Position numbers and translations under genes: made by a program. 64,000 bases of DNA from Sedimentibacter sp. (GTDB lineage: Bacteria; Bacillota; Clostridia; Tissierellales; Sedimentibacteraceae): NCBI GenBank assembly GCA_018436705.1, contig JAHDLA010000004.1, forward strand, positions 1 to 64,000, given 5' to 3'. Of the stretch, positions 8,285-19,818 are shown piece by piece; the stretch's first letter is position 1; each line of letters starts with the position of its first letter. Under the pieces are notes generated by a model. It saw only the letters and a program-made list of their open reading frames with translations, did no database searches and was not told the origin of the DNA.

Positions 8285-9823
8285 ATGAGCAAAGTAACAG
8301 CATTGATTATCCTTGATGGCTGGGGCCTGGGAAAAGACTATGAAGGAAATGCGATAAAAAGAGCAAAAACACCTAATTTTGATGTTCTTATGCGAAAATA
8401 TCCAAATACATCTTTATCTGCAAGCGGTTATGATGTAGGCCTTCCTAAGGGTCAAATGGGAAATTCGGAAGTAGGTCATTTAAACATTGGAGCTGGTAGA
8501 ATTGTTTATCAGGATTTTACAAGAATAACAAAATCTATTGAGGAAGGCGGAATCAATTCCAATGAGGCTATTATTTCTGCTTTTGAACATGTGAAGAAAA
8601 ACAATTCAACACTTCATTTTATAGGACTGCTGTCAGATGGTGGTGTTCACAGCCACACTTCTCATTTGTTCAGTCTTATGGAGCTGGCAAAGAAAAATAA
8701 TGTCAATGATATTGCAATACATTGCATAACTGATGGAAGAGATGTAAGCCCGACGAGCAGCCCAAATTACATAAAAGAACTTGAGAAAAAAATAAAGAAT
8801 TTAAAAACAGGCCGTATTGCTTCTATTATGGGAAGATACTACGCTATGGACAGAAACAGGCAGTGGGACAGAGTTGAATTGGCGTACAATGCCCTAGTTA
8901 ATGGAGAAGGAGAAAAGTTTAAAGATCCGTTAGACGCGATAAGGATGTCTTACATAAACGGTGTTACGGATGAGTTTATCAAGCCTCTGATAATTAAAAA
9001 TCAAAATGGTGAACCCACTGTAATAAAGGATAATGATGCCGTAATTTTCTACAATTTCAGGCCCGATAGGGCAAGACAGCTTACGAGAGCATTTGTTGAT
9101 AAAGAATTTGATAATTTTGACAGAAAAAAAGTCAATGTGAAGTTTGTATGTATGACTTTGTATGATAAAACTATTGAAAATGTTGATATTGCTTTTAAAC
9201 CTCATTTTGTAAAAAATACTCTTGGAGAATATTTAAGTACAAAAGGATATAAACAGCTTAGGGCTGCAGAAACTGAAAAATATGCCCATGTAACTTATTT
9301 CTTTAACGGAGAGATTGAGGAACCGTTTAAACATGAAGTAAGGACGCTAATTCCTTCACCTGATGTTCCAACATATGATTTAAAGCCTGAAATGAGCGCG
9401 TTTGAATTAAAAAATGTAATAATGGAAGAATTGGAAAAGGATATGTACCAAGTTATGATTATAAATTTTGCTAATCCTGATATGGTGGGTCATACAGGTG
9501 ATGTTGAAGCAGCAATAAAAGCTGTTGAGGCAGTTGATAAATGCCTCGGTGAAATAGTTAACTTTATAATCAGGTCAGACGGTACGGCAATAATTACTGC
9601 TGATCACGGAAACTGCGAAGAAATGCTTGATCCGGCAAATCTATCCAAAATAACGGCTCATTCCACAAATCGGGTTCCGCTTATTGTAGTGAGAAATCGA
9701 AAATGCTTCACACTTAAAGAAGGTATACTGGCTGATATAGCTCCTACAATGCTTGAGCTTATGGAGTTAGAAAAACCGCAAGAAATGACGGGTCAGAGTT
9801 TAATAGTACATAAAACAAAATAA
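8285..9823 (+). CDS. gpmI: 2,3-bisphosphoglycerate-independent phosphoglycerate mutase
   Basis: 512 residues, standard length for the manganese-dependent iPGM of the alkaline phosphatase superfamily. The metal-binding ILDGWG opens the protein, the phosphoserine lies in GQMGNSEVGHLNIGAGR (about residue 62), and GRDVSP, FNFRPDRARQ and the late TADHGNCEEM metal motif follow. It converts 3- to 2-phosphoglycerate. The start ATG is preceded by a weaker AAGGTAGG site. Eighteen bases separate it from the eno start. Confidence 0.98.
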   Translation: MSKVTALIILDGWGLGKDYEGNAIKRAKTPNFDVLMRKYPNTSLSASGYDVGLPKGQMGNSEVGHLNIGAGRIVYQDFTRITKSIEEGGINSNEAIISAFEHVKKNNSTLHFIGLLSDGGVHSHTSHLFSLMELAKKNNVNDIAIHCITDGRDVSPTSSPNYIKELEKKIKNLKTGRIASIMGRYYAMDRNRQWDRVELAYNALVNGEGEKFKDPLDAIRMSYINGVTDEFIKPLIIKNQNGEPTVIKDNDAVIFYNFRPDRARQLTRAFVDKEFDNFDRKKVNVKFVCMTLYDKTIENVDIAFKPHFVKNTLGEYLSTKGYKQLRAAETEKYAHVTYFFNGEIEEPFKHEVRTLIPSPDVPTYDLKPEMSAFELKNVIMEELEKDMYQVMIINFANPDMVGHTGDVEAAIKAVEAVDKCLGEIVNFIIRSDGTAIITADHGNCEEMLDPANLSKITAHSTNRVPLIVVRNRKCFTLKEGILADIAPTMLELMELEKPQEMTGQSLIVHKTK

Positions 9824-11131
<1,308 letters not shown>

Positions 11132-11149
11132 ATTAATCTAAAAATTTAT

Positions 11150-11180
11150 GCAGGAATTTGGGTTTTGCTCTAATTCCTGC
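11150..11180 (+). terminator. Hairpin after eno, probable operon terminator
   Basis: Nine-bp perfect stem GCAGGAATT / AATTCCTGC with a 13-nt loop, 18 bases after the eno stop. The following TATAAAACG is a poor U-tract, so termination may be partial. Confidence 0.6.
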
Positions 11181-11219
11181 TATAAAACGAACTATTTTGT
11201 AATTCTTAACTAAAAAATG

Positions 11220-11248
11220 TTGATTAAATAATTTATTAATGTTATAAT
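11220..11248 (+). promoter_or_regulatory. SigA-type promoter of secG
   Basis: -35 TTGATT (11220-11225) and -10 TATAAT (11243-11248) with 17-bp spacing, 42 bases before the secG start. Confidence 0.7.
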
Positions 11249-11289
11249 TCAAATGTTATTCTAGAGATACAGTAACAGGAGGTGTTAGA

Positions 11290-11520
11290 GTGGAAACAGT
11301 TGTAAGAATATTTTTGATAATTGCAAGTTTATTTCTTATTGGAAGCATTTTGCTTCAATCTGGTAAGCAAGCCGGTATGTCAGGAGAGATAGCAGGCGGT
11401 GCAGAATCAATCTGGGGAAGAAATAAAGGAAGAAGTTACGAGGGAAAGCTTGAAAAAGCAACTGCAGTATCAGCGATTATTTTCTTGATTGCTTCACTAT
11501 TATTGGTAGCTATTCAGTAA
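11290..11520 (+). CDS. secG: Preprotein translocase subunit SecG
   Basis: 76 residues with two membrane segments (about 4-22 and 54-74) joined by a polar loop containing LLQSGKQAGMSGEIAGGAES, the SecG signature. It is an accessory subunit of the SecYEG channel that helps SecA-driven export. The start is GTG at 11290, preceded by AGGAGGTG. secG next to eno, and often before rnr and smpB, is a common Firmicutes arrangement; here the order is stretched by the hppA-ddl genes. A short hairpin terminator follows. Confidence 0.95.
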   Translation: METVVRIFLIIASLFLIGSILLQSGKQAGMSGEIAGGAESIWGRNKGRSYEGKLEKATAVSAIIFLIASLLLVAIQ

Positions 11521-11528
11521 TAATTTGT

Positions 11529-11550
11529 TATTATTTGGCAATAATAGTTT
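11529..11550 (+). terminator. secG terminator (AU-rich)
   Basis: TATTATT / AATAATA stem with TGGC loop, followed by GTTTTGT. The stem is weak, so read-through towards hppA is possible. Confidence 0.5.
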
Positions 11551-11593
11551 TGTATTATATTCTAATGTTATGTTAGGATATATTTTCATGTGG

Positions 11594-11622
11594 TTAAGCG
11601 TTTGGTCAAACCTTTCGCTTAA
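11594..11622 (+). repeat. Inverted repeat upstream of hppA
   Basis: TTAAGCG (11594-11600) and CGCTTAA (11616-11622) flank a GTTTGGTCAAAC mini-stem, 36 bases before the hppA start. Could be a leader hairpin or operator; no known element recognised. Confidence 0.35.
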
Positions 11623-11658
11623 TAATTAAATCTATTTAACAACGGAGGAAAGAATTAA

Positions 11659-13686
11659 ATGGGCACTATAATAATAGCTCCTATAGTAGGAGTTTTGGCT
11701 TTGCTGTTCGCTTTTTATAAAGCATCCAGCATAAACAAGGTAGATCCAGGCAATGAAAGAATGAAAGAAATATCTTCATACATTCATGAAGGTGCTATGG
11801 CGTTCCTTGCAAGGGAATATAAGTCAGTTGGAATTTTTGCAATTATACTTTTCATTGTGTTGGGTTTGGCAATCAACTGGGGAACTGCACTAGCATATGC
11901 TATCGGTTCTGGATTTTCTGTTCTGGCAGGATACTTTGGTATGACTGTTGCTACTAAGGCAAACGTAAGAACAGCAAACGCAGCTAAGGAATCAGGAATG
12001 AATAAAGCATTGGACGTTGCTTTTTCAGGTGGTTCTGTAATGGGTATGGTTGTAGTAGGCTTGGGTCTGTTTGGATTAGGTGGATTTTGGCTTATATTTA
12101 AAGACGCAAGTGTTATAACAGGATTCAGTCTTGGAGCTTCATCAGTTGCTTTATTTGCACGTGTTGGCGGTGGTATATATACTAAAGCTGCCGATGTTGG
12201 AGCAGACCTTGTTGGTAAGGTTGAATCAGGAATCCCTGAGGATGACCCAAGGAACCCTGCAGTTATAGCGGATAACGTTGGTGATAATGTTGGTGACGTT
12301 GCTGGTATGGGTGCTGACTTATTTGAATCATACGTAGGATCTATAATATCTGCCATTACATTGGGAGTAATTGCGTATGATGGCGAAAAAGGAGTATTTT
12401 TCGCATTGATGATTGCTTCTGTGGGAATAGTTGCTTCAATAATTGGTACAATGTTTGTAAGAGCAAAAGAAGGTTCAAACCCACAAAAAGCTTTAAACAT
12501 GGGTACATATGTAAGTTCATTAATAGTTATGGTATCTGCATTTTTCCTTAGCCAATCTATTCTGGGAAGCAGACTTCCATTCTGGGCAATAGTATTTGGA
12601 TCAGCTGTAGGATTAATTATAGCTAAGATTACTGAAACGTATACTTCAGATGAATATAAATATGTTAAAGAAATCGCTGAGCAGTCTGAAACTGGTGCTG
12701 CTACTACAATTATAAGCGGTTTGTCTGTTGGTATGAGATCAACTGCATACCCTATAATAGTATTGGCAGTTGGTATCATAGGTGCTTATACAATAGCAGG
12801 TTATACACCAGACGGAATTGACTCTGTTAAAGGTTTGTACGGTATAGCACTTGCTGCTATAGGTATGCTTTCAACAGCAGGAATGACGGTTGCTGTAGAT
12901 GCTTACGGCCCTATTTCCGACAATGCAGGCGGTATTGCAGAAATGTGTGAATTGCCTCACTCTGTAAGAGAAATTACAGATAAATTGGATTCAGTAGGAA
13001 ATACAACAGCTGCTATCGGTAAAGGATTTGCTATAGGTTCAGCGGCGCTTACTGCTCTGGCATTGTTTGCATCATATACACAGGCAGTTGGCCTTACGTC
13101 TATAAGTTTAACAGAACCTACAGTTATTGCAGGATTATTTATAGGTGGTATGCTTCCATTCCTGTTCTCTGCAATTACAATGAGCGCAGTTGGTAAAGCT
13201 GCATTCTCTATGATAGAAGAAGTAAGAAGACAGTTTAAAGAATTACCTGGAATAATGGAAGGTAAAGATAAGCCTGATTACAGAAGATGTGTTGATATTT
13301 CAACAGCAGCAGCATTAAGAGAAATGATCATACCTGGTCTGTTAGCAGTAGTGGTTCCAATTGTTGTCGGCTTATTATTAGGAACTGAAGCTCTTGGAGG
13401 TTTACAGGCAGGTGCTTTGGTAACAGGTGTACTTATGGCTATATTCATGTCAAACTCAGGTGGAGCATGGGATAATGCTAAGAAATACATCGAAGGTGGC
13501 ACACACGGAGGAAAAGGAAGCGATGCTCATAAGGCAGCTGTTGTAGGAGATACTGTAGGTGATCCGTTCAAAGATACTTCAGGACCTTCAATCAATATTT
13601 TAATCAAGCTTATGACAATTGTTTCTCTCGTATTCGGGCCTATGATTGCTCAATATGGCGGAGTGCTTTTAAACTTTTTTAAATAA
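11659..13686 (+). CDS. hppA: Membrane-bound cation-pumping pyrophosphatase, K+-stimulated type
   Basis: 675 residues with about 16 membrane segments. The pyrophosphate site is seen in the aspartate-rich [34 protein letters not shown] and the C-terminal [15 protein letters not shown]. The motif [10 protein letters not shown] has alanine where K+-independent enzymes carry lysine, so this is the K+-dependent class. It couples PPi hydrolysis to H+ and/or Na+ export across the cytoplasmic membrane; the pumped ion cannot be told by eye. Saving energy from PPi fits a fermentative anaerobe. Start ATG follows GGAGG at 11644-11648, and a strong terminator follows. Confidence 0.97.
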   Translation: MGTIIIAPIVGVLALLFAFYKASSINKVDPGNERMKEISSYIHEGAMAFLAREYKSVGIFAIILFIVLGLAINWGTALAYAIGSGFSVLAGYFGMTVATKANVRTANAAKESGMNKALDVAFSGGSVMGMVVVGLGLFGLGGFWLIFKDASVITGFSLGASSVALFARVGGGIYTKAADVGADLVGKVESGIPEDDPRNPAVIADNVGDNVGDVAGMGADLFESYVGSIISAITLGVIAYDGEKGVFFALMIASVGIVASIIGTMFVRAKEGSNPQKALNMGTYVSSLIVMVSAFFLSQSILGSRLPFWAIVFGSAVGLIIAKITETYTSDEYKYVKEIAEQSETGAATTIISGLSVGMRSTAYPIIVLAVGIIGAYTIAGYTPDGIDSVKGLYGIALAAIGMLSTAGMTVAVDAYGPISDNAGGIAEMCELPHSVREITDKLDSVGNTTAAIGKGFAIGSAALTALALFASYTQAVGLTSISLTEPTVIAGLFIGGMLPFLFSAITMSAVGKAAFSMIEEVRRQFKELPGIMEGKDKPDYRRCVDISTAAALREMIIPGLLAVVVPIVVGLLLGTEALGGLQAGALVTGVLMAIFMSNSGGAWDNAKKYIEGGTHGGKGSDAHKAAVVGDTVGDPFKDTSGPSINILIKLMTIVSLVFGPMIAQYGGVLLNFFK

Positions 13687-13695
13687 ACTTATTGA

Positions 13696-13725
13696 AAGGC
13701 TTCTCTTTCTGAGAAGTCTTTTTTT
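13696..13725 (+). terminator. hppA terminator
   Basis: AAGGCTTCTC / GAGAAGTCTT stem with a TTTCT loop and a T7 run, ten bases after the hppA stop. Confidence 0.88.
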
Positions 13726-13726
13726 G

Positions 13727-13755
13727 TTGCAGATTTTTATAAACTGACATATAAT
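13727..13755 (+). promoter_or_regulatory. Promoter of the hydrolase-murF-ddl operon
   Basis: -35 TTGCAG (13727-13732) and -10 TATAAT (13750-13755), 17-bp spacing, directly after the hppA terminator. Confidence 0.7.
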
Positions 13756-13835
13756 AGTAGTAATGATTTTAAATAAATGTAATGCAAATAATAAGGATAA
13801 GCTAGGCGTATTAGTATTGTGTACGGCAAAGACTT

Positions 13836-14627
13836 ATGGAAAGGATTGATTATCGGATAATGCATGTTGATATTGACGGCATAAAAATTAACTATATAGA
13901 CGAAGGAAGCGGAAAAACTGTTTTGCTTCTTCACGGATGGGGCGGGAGCATTCAGACGATGAATCCTATTGCAAATTTTTTAAAGGATAAATGCAGAGTA
14001 ATTGCGTTAGATCTGCCGGGGTTTGGAGAAAGTGGTATTCCTGATGTTCCATGGAATTCCTACGATTATGCAGAATGCATAAAAAAATTTATTGATAAGC
14101 TTCAGTTAAGTGAAATTATTTTATTCGGACATTCTCACGGAGGAAGAATATCAATAATTCTAGCTGGGAAATACGATTTAGTAAAGAAATTAATACTCAT
14201 TGACAGCGCAGGAATAATACCGAGAAGGAAGCTAAACTATTATGTAAAAGTTTATTCATTCAAATTATTAAAGAAGTTATATATGATATTTTCTGCTGGT
14301 GATTCAAAAGAGCAAAGGACTGAAAAGTTTTATAAAAGATTTGGATCCGAGGATTATAAATCGGCACATGGTATTATGAGGCAGACCATGGTTAAGGTTA
14401 TTAATGACAATCTTATCAATGTACTTCCTTCAATAAATGCTCCTACATTGCTTATATGGGGGGAAAATGATGAAGACACTCCGATTTATATGGGAAAATT
14501 GATGGAAGACAGAATTACTGACAGCGGATTAGTAGTTTTTGAGGGTGCAGGACATTATTCATATATTGATTGTTATGACCGTTTTAAGGCAGTAATTAAC
14601 GTTTTTTTAAAAGACGAATTCAAATAA
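13836..14627 (+). CDS. Alpha/beta hydrolase
   Basis: Up to 263 residues. The oxyanion region LLLHGWGGS, the nucleophile elbow GHSHGG (serine), an aspartate in IWGENDEDTP and the histidine in GAGHYSY give a complete Ser-Asp-His triad. A cap domain (about 130-195) lies in between. The substrate is not predictable; lipase, esterase or C-C hydrolase activity are all possible. Two starts exist, ATG 13836 and ATG 13860 (MHVDIDGIKINY); neither has a strong ribosome binding site, and the second matches the usual family N-terminus. It is 13 bases before the MurF-like gene, so may act in envelope metabolism, by association only. Confidence 0.85.
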   Translation: MERIDYRIMHVDIDGIKINYIDEGSGKTVLLLHGWGGSIQTMNPIANFLKDKCRVIALDLPGFGESGIPDVPWNSYDYAECIKKFIDKLQLSEIILFGHSHGGRISIILAGKYDLVKKLILIDSAGIIPRRKLNYYVKVYSFKLLKKLYMIFSAGDSKEQRTEKFYKRFGSEDYKSAHGIMRQTMVKVINDNLINVLPSINAPTLLIWGENDEDTPIYMGKLMEDRITDSGLVVFEGAGHYSYIDCYDRFKAVINVFLKDEFK

Positions 14628-14640
14628 TGGGAGTGAAAAA

Positions 14641-16284
14641 ATGCAGACATTAATTTTTTTATTTTCGGCATGCTGGCTGATGCTTTGTTTTATTAAATTG
14701 AAATTTAATTTGCACATGCTTCAGATTGAGGGATATAAGAACCAGAAGTACATAGATTGGATATCAGCACATAAGAATAAAATATTTACGAAGAATGATA
14801 GAATTTATTCAATAATAATGATTATTAATACATTGTTTTTTATGCTGGCTGCAACAGGAGCAGAGGAAAAGAACCTGTATCCTTATGCAATGGCAGCCTC
14901 ACTTATTACTTCAGTATTTTTGATTATAAATACTAGGAAGAAGGATGAAGCAAAAAAGCCTCTTGTCATGACAAATCGAGCAAAAAGGCTCATATTGATT
15001 GCCATATCCCTCACGGTGGTTGATTTTTTAATTTTAATCGGAATTATATATTTTATTTCCGGTAATATTGTGAGATATTTTCCCCTTTGGTCAGGAATTT
15101 TGGCAATAGTATACTTGTTCAGCGCATATTATGTATTGGGGGCTAACTATATAGCTGGGCCTATAGAGAAAAATATAAATAAAAAATTCTATAATCAAGC
15201 TGCTGATAAAATTAAAGAAATGAAAAATATTACTTCCATAGGTATTACCGGAAGTTATGGAAAAACAAGCACAAAGTTTGCTGCGGCATCGATACTTAAA
15301 GAAAAGTATTCAGTTTTAAATACTCCGGAAAGCTACAATACCCCCATGGGGATAAGCAAAATAATTAATAGCAAGTTAACTGATGAATACGAGATTTTTA
15401 TTGCAGAGCTAGGAGCCACTAAAATAGGTGATATCGATGAAGTTGCTGCTTTAACCAATCCTAAGATAGGAATTTTAACATCAATAGGGCCGTGCCATCT
15501 TGAGACATTTAAATCAATAGACAATATTATGAGGACTAAGTATGAGCTTATCGAAAGACTTCCTGATGACGGAGTTGCAATATTTAACTATGATAATGAC
15601 TATGTGAAAAAGCTTGCTGATAAGACATTTAAAGAAAAAATATGCTACGGAATAAAAAATATCGATGATACAGACTTGTTTGCAACCGATATAAAGGTAG
15701 GAAGCAACGGTTCTAGATTTACGCTGTGCATAAAGGATATGGGAACGGTAGAATGTGAAACAAAGCTGCTGGGAGAGCATAATATTTTGAATATTCTTGC
15801 AGGGGCAGCCGCAGCTAAGGTTTTGGGTCTCACTCTTGATGAAATAGCGAGAGGAATAAATAAAATTGAAAGCGTTGAGCACAGGCTTCAGCTAATTGAC
15901 CCGGGAACCGGTGCAATTGTTATTGATGATGCATTCAATTCAAATCCTGATGGAGCTAAAGCAGCATTAGATGTTTTGGATTCATTTGCAGAAAGAAGAA
16001 AAATCATTGTTACACCAGGAATGGTTGAACTGGGGGAATTAGAAGAACAGGAAAATGAGAAATTCGGGGAAAATATTGCAATAACATGTGATGCCGTCAT
16101 TTTAATTGGTAGAAAAAGAACGGAAGCTATACATAGAGGGCTGAAGAAAAAAGCGTTCAATGAAGATGATTTGTATGTGGTTAATTCATTGAGCGAAGCA
16201 ACTGAAGTGCTGAAAACATTAACTAGGGCAGGCGATGTTGTTTTATTTGAAAATGATTTGCCGGACACATACAATGAGCATTAA
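14641..16284 (+). CDS. MurF-like UDP-MurNAc-tripeptide D-alanyl-D-alanine ligase with membrane N-terminus
   Basis: 547 residues. The first about 175 residues hold several hydrophobic segments (about 1-17, 55-73, 80-97, 115-140, 150-175), not present in classical MurF. The Mur ligase part follows: ATP loop ITGSYGKTSTKFAAA, the middle domain with NIAELGATKIGDIDEVA-like features and HLETFKS, and the C-terminal ligase domain with DDAFNSNPDGAKAALDVL. It should add D-Ala-D-Ala to the lipid-carrier-bound or soluble muramyl tripeptide. The ddl gene begins three bases after its stop, so substrate synthesis and use are coupled. A dedicated soluble MurF may exist elsewhere, and this membrane-anchored form could be a paralogue. 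Confidence 0.85.
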   Translation: MQTLIFLFSACWLMLCFIKLKFNLHMLQIEGYKNQKYIDWISAHKNKIFTKNDRIYSIIMIINTLFFMLAATGAEEKNLYPYAMAASLITSVFLIINTRKKDEAKKPLVMTNRAKRLILIAISLTVVDFLILIGIIYFISGNIVRYFPLWSGILAIVYLFSAYYVLGANYIAGPIEKNINKKFYNQAADKIKEMKNITSIGITGSYGKTSTKFAAASILKEKYSVLNTPESYNTPMGISKIINSKLTDEYEIFIAELGATKIGDIDEVAALTNPKIGILTSIGPCHLETFKSIDNIMRTKYELIERLPDDGVAIFNYDNDYVKKLADKTFKEKICYGIKNIDDTDLFATDIKVGSNGSRFTLCIKDMGTVECETKLLGEHNILNILAGAAAAKVLGLTLDEIARGINKIESVEHRLQLIDPGTGAIVIDDAFNSNPDGAKAALDVLDSFAERRKIIVTPGMVELGELEEQENEKFGENIAITCDAVILIGRKRTEAIHRGLKKKAFNEDDLYVVNSLSEATEVLKTLTRAGDVVLFENDLPDTYNEH

Positions 16285-16299
16285 GAAATGGAGGTATAT

Positions 16300-17457
16300 A
16301 TGAAAAAATCAGTAGGTATTATTATTGGAGGAAGGACAGTAGAGCATGAGGTATCAATAATTACAGGATTACAGGTTTTAGATAACATAGATAAAACACT
16401 TTATGAACCAAGGATAATATACGTTCAAAAGGATGGAAGGTGGTATGTTGGAAACAGCCTTCATAATATAAACAACTATAAGGTAAAAAAATTTGATGAT
16501 GCCTATGAAATTTTGCCGGGTTTTAAGAACAATAAATTAGTTCTTTATCCTCATCCTGACATAAAACAGGGCCTTTTCGGAAAAAAATATAGTACATATG
16601 AAATTGATATTGTGTTTCCTGCCGTTCACGGAACAAATGTTGAGGACGGAGCTCTTCACGGAATATTTCAGATGAATGATGTTCCGTGTGCATTCGGTTC
16701 GGTGTTAAGTTCTGCTGTGGGAATGGATAAAGTTATTATGAAAAAAGTATTTGAAAGCAACAATATTCCTGTAGTGGATTATACGTGGTTTTACAGAAGC
16801 AGCTTTGAGGAAAACAAAGAAAATATTTTGACTGAATGCGAGAAAATTGGATATCCCATGATAGTAAAACCGGCCAACTTAGGTTCAAGCGTTGGCATAA
16901 GCAAAGCTAAGAACTATGATGAGCTGCTTTTTTCAATTCAGGTAGCCATGTCATACGATAGAAAGGTAATAGTGGAAAAATGTGTCGAAAACGTGAGAGA
17001 AATAAACTGTGCGGTCATGGGATTTGAGAATGATCTTGTAGCTTCCTTGTGTGAGGAACCTGTAGGATGGGAAGAATTTCTTACATATGAAGATAAGTAT
17101 GTTAATAAAAAGAAGGATGCATCGGAGTCAAAAAGAAGAATTCCCGCAGATATTGAAAAGGAAATTGAGGAGAATATTAAAAAATATGCTAAAGAAGCTT
17201 TCAGAGCCATTGATTGCTGCGGAGATGCAAGAATAGATTTTTTATATGACGGCAACAATATATATGTGAATGAGATTAATACTATTCCCGGGTCAATTGC
17301 ATTTTACCTGTGGGAAGGAATGGGAATTTCATTTACGGAGCTGGTTTCAAGAATACTTAAATTTGCTGAAATACAATATGAACAAAGAAAATCAAATATT
17401 ATTTCTTACGATATTGATTTGTTGAATAAGATGGGAAGCAGCGGTAAACATAAATAG
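16300..17457 (+). CDS. ddl: D-alanine--D-alanine ligase
   Basis: 385 residues, ATP-grasp fold. GGRTVEHEVSIITG opens the protein, followed by VHGTNVEDGALHG, YPMIVKPANLGSSVGI, the omega-loop with YEDKY typical of D-Ala-D-Ala specificity, and the metal site DFLYDGNNIYVNEINTIPG. It makes the terminal dipeptide of peptidoglycan. ATG 16288 overlaps the GGAGG, so the start is ATG 16300. Adjacent to the MurF-like gene in one operon. The insert KKKDASESKRR after the omega-loop is slightly longer than in many Ddl enzymes. Confidence 0.95.
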   Translation: MKKSVGIIIGGRTVEHEVSIITGLQVLDNIDKTLYEPRIIYVQKDGRWYVGNSLHNINNYKVKKFDDAYEILPGFKNNKLVLYPHPDIKQGLFGKKYSTYEIDIVFPAVHGTNVEDGALHGIFQMNDVPCAFGSVLSSAVGMDKVIMKKVFESNNIPVVDYTWFYRSSFEENKENILTECEKIGYPMIVKPANLGSSVGISKAKNYDELLFSIQVAMSYDRKVIVEKCVENVREINCAVMGFENDLVASLCEEPVGWEEFLTYEDKYVNKKKDASESKRRIPADIEKEIEENIKKYAKEAFRAIDCCGDARIDFLYDGNNIYVNEINTIPGSIAFYLWEGMGISFTELVSRILKFAEIQYEQRKSNIISYDIDLLNKMGSSGKHK

Positions 17458-17470
17458 AAAATAGCATAGT

Positions 17471-17496
17471 ACGGGCGGGATTACCCGCCCGTTTTA
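17471..17496 (+). terminator. GC-rich terminator between ddl and rnr
   Basis: Nine-bp stem ACGGGCGGG / CCCGCCCGT with ATTA loop followed by TTTT, ending just before the rnr ribosome binding site (AAGGAG). It is a strong hairpin in an AT-rich genome, with only a short T-tract, so it may attenuate rather than stop transcription into rnr. Confidence 0.75.
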
Positions 17497-17509
17497 AGGA
17501 GAGCAGTAG

Positions 17510-19687
17510 ATGAACTTTAAAGAGAAAATTTTGGAATTTATGAGAGAGGAAGCTTACAAACCTTTAACATTGAGCGAGCTTATGCGTGTGTTTAAAATTG
17601 AGAGCAGCATGAAAAAAGAAGTGTTAAAGACACTTAATGAATTAGAAAGTGAAGGCAGAGTGATTTTTACCAGATCTCACAGATACGGTCTGCCGGAAAA
17701 AATGAACTTGATTATAGGAACGCTGGATGGAAATCAAAAAGGATTTGCATTCCTAAGACCGGATGACGACAATATAAACGACATATTTATTTCCCCAGCT
17801 GACATGAACGGTGCGATGCACGGGGACAGAGTCATAGTAAGACCTATGAAAATAACCGATGAAGTAAAAAGCCCTGAGGGAAAAGTTATAAGAATTATAC
17901 AAAGGGCCAACAGCTATGTTATAGGAACATTTCAAAAAAGTAAACACTTCGGCTTTGTGGTTGCAGATGATAAGCGAATTGCATACGACATCTTTATACC
18001 TAGAGAAGAGTTTAACGGAGCAAATACCAATGACAAAGTAAATGTAAAAATAACGGAATGGCCTTATGAAAGAAAAAATCCTGAAGGAAAAATTGTTGAT
18101 ATAATAGGGAATGTAAAGGATACTGACACACATATAGAGGCTGTGCTTTTAAACAAAAAAGTAAGACAGACATTCCCTGAAGATGTTATAAAGGAAGCTG
18201 TAAGGGTATCAGAAGAAGGAATTCACCAGCAGGAATACCAAAGAAGAGCTGATTTAAGAACGCTTAACATTATTACAATTGACGGAGAAGATGCAAAAGA
18301 CTTGGATGATGGTGTTTACGCAGTTAAAATTAGCGATGATGAATACAAACTTGGTGTACATATAGCGGATGTAACTCACTACGTTAAGGAAGATCGAAAG
18401 ATGGATAAAGAAGCCTTAAAAAGAGGAACGAGCATCTATCTTGTAGACAGAGTTATTCCAATGCTTCCAAAAGAACTATCAAATGGTGTGTGCAGTTTGA
18501 ACCCCAATGAAGATAAGCTTGCTCTTTCTGTTGATATGACTATTAACGGCAAGGGCAACGTAGTTGATTATAAAATATATGAAAGCATAATAAAAAATCA
18601 TTATCGAATGACGTATACTGACGTATCAGAAATTCTGGAAAACAATGACGAAAAACTTAGCCTTAAGTATAAGGAAATAGTCCCTATGCTTAAAACAATG
18701 GAAGAATTAAGCCTTATACTGAGAAAGAAAAGAGAAACAAGAGGAGCAATAGACTTTGAGTTTCCGGAAACAAAAATTATAACAGATGAAAAAGGAAAGG
18801 CCGTTGATGTAACTAAATATGAAAGGCGTGTATCTAATAAGGTAATCGAAGAATTTATGCTGGTATGCAATGAAACTGTGGCAGAGCATTATTACTGGAT
18901 GAATATGCCTTTTGTGTATAGGATACATGAGGAACCGGATGAGGCCAAAATGTTTGAATTTAACACACTTATTCATAATCTTGGCTATGCTCTTAAGGGA
19001 GTGAACAACGAAATTCATCCGAAAGAGTTGCAGCAGCTTCTCGCAAAAATTAAAGGGAAAAAAGAAGAAAATCTAATAAATAATATGATGCTTAGGTCAT
19101 TAAAGAAGGCTATATATTCATCGAAAAGCTCACAGCACTTTGGATTGGCAGCACAATACTACTGTCATTTTACATCACCTATAAGAAGATATCCTGATTT
19201 ACAGATACATCGTATTATAAAAGGGCAGCTGAACGGCAAATTTACAGAACAGGATTATCAAAGACTTACTGATAGGACAGCAGCTGTTGCAGAGCAGTCA
19301 TCTACAATGGAAAGAATTGCTGATGAAGTTGAAAGAGATGTAGATAAAATTAAGATAGCGGAGTATATGTCTGACAAAATAGGAAATGAGTATGAAGGAA
19401 CTGTATCCGGAGTAACAAGTTTTGGGTTATTTGTAGAACTTGAAAATTCAGTTGAAGGTCTTGTACATATATCAAACATGACAGATGACTTCTATATTTT
19501 TAATGACGAAAGAAGAGAATTATTCGGCCAAGCAAGTAGAAAAACATATAAAATTGGTGACGATGTAAAAATAAGAGTTGAAAATGTAAGCATTCCCAGA
19601 GCAGAAATTGACTTTGCGTTTATTGATGAATTTAGCGAAGATGATTTTGAATATGATGAAAATGAGCTTGCGGGAATAGGAAACTGA
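17510..19687 (+). CDS. rnr: Ribonuclease R
   Basis: 725 residues, typical length. An N-terminal winged helix (about 1-65) is followed by two cold-shock-type OB folds (65-215), the RNB catalytic domain with ITIDGEDAKDLDDGVYA (metal-binding aspartates), HYVKEDRKMDKEA and HFTSPIRRYPDL, and a C-terminal S1 domain (about 625-710, EGTVSGVTSFGLFVELE). It is a 3'-5' exoribonuclease able to degrade structured RNA and works with SmpB-tmRNA on non-stop messages. smpB and ssrA follow, the conserved rnr-smpB-ssrA order. Start ATG follows AAGGAGAGCAGTAG. Confidence 0.97.
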   Translation: MNFKEKILEFMREEAYKPLTLSELMRVFKIESSMKKEVLKTLNELESEGRVIFTRSHRYGLPEKMNLIIGTLDGNQKGFAFLRPDDDNINDIFISPADMNGAMHGDRVIVRPMKITDEVKSPEGKVIRIIQRANSYVIGTFQKSKHFGFVVADDKRIAYDIFIPREEFNGANTNDKVNVKITEWPYERKNPEGKIVDIIGNVKDTDTHIEAVLLNKKVRQTFPEDVIKEAVRVSEEGIHQQEYQRRADLRTLNIITIDGEDAKDLDDGVYAVKISDDEYKLGVHIADVTHYVKEDRKMDKEALKRGTSIYLVDRVIPMLPKELSNGVCSLNPNEDKLALSVDMTINGKGNVVDYKIYESIIKNHYRMTYTDVSEILENNDEKLSLKYKEIVPMLKTMEELSLILRKKRETRGAIDFEFPETKIITDEKGKAVDVTKYERRVSNKVIEEFMLVCNETVAEHYYWMNMPFVYRIHEEPDEAKMFEFNTLIHNLGYALKGVNNEIHPKELQQLLAKIKGKKEENLINNMMLRSLKKAIYSSKSSQHFGLAAQYYCHFTSPIRRYPDLQIHRIIKGQLNGKFTEQDYQRLTDRTAAVAEQSSTMERIADEVERDVDKIKIAEYMSDKIGNEYEGTVSGVTSFGLFVELENSVEGLVHISNMTDDFYIFNDERRELFGQASRKTYKIGDDVKIRVENVSIPRAEIDFAFIDEFSEDDFEYDENELAGIGN

Positions 19688-19730
19688 ATTTAATAATAAT
19701 TTAAGGATTGTGAGTTATAATAATATTAAG

Positions 19731-19774
19731 GGATGGTCGGAAGGCTATCCCGGCACTATCTTTTACTAAAAGAT
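19731..19774 (+). other. Two small hairpins after rnr
   Basis: A GGGAT/ATCCC stem near 19730-19751 is followed by ATCTTTT-ACT-AAAAGAT (19758-19774). Neither has a proper T-tract. They lie between the rnr stop and the smpB promoter and may protect or end the rnr message. Confidence 0.4.
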
Positions 19775-19818
19775 GCATAAAAACATAACATATGTATAAT
19801 TAATAAAAAATATGACAT

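Noticed and set aside
11784..12779. 331-codon open frame opposite hppA
   Set aside because: It is antisense to conserved transmembrane and catalytic motifs of the pyrophosphatase; low-complexity proline/threonine-rich composition is typical of such shadows.
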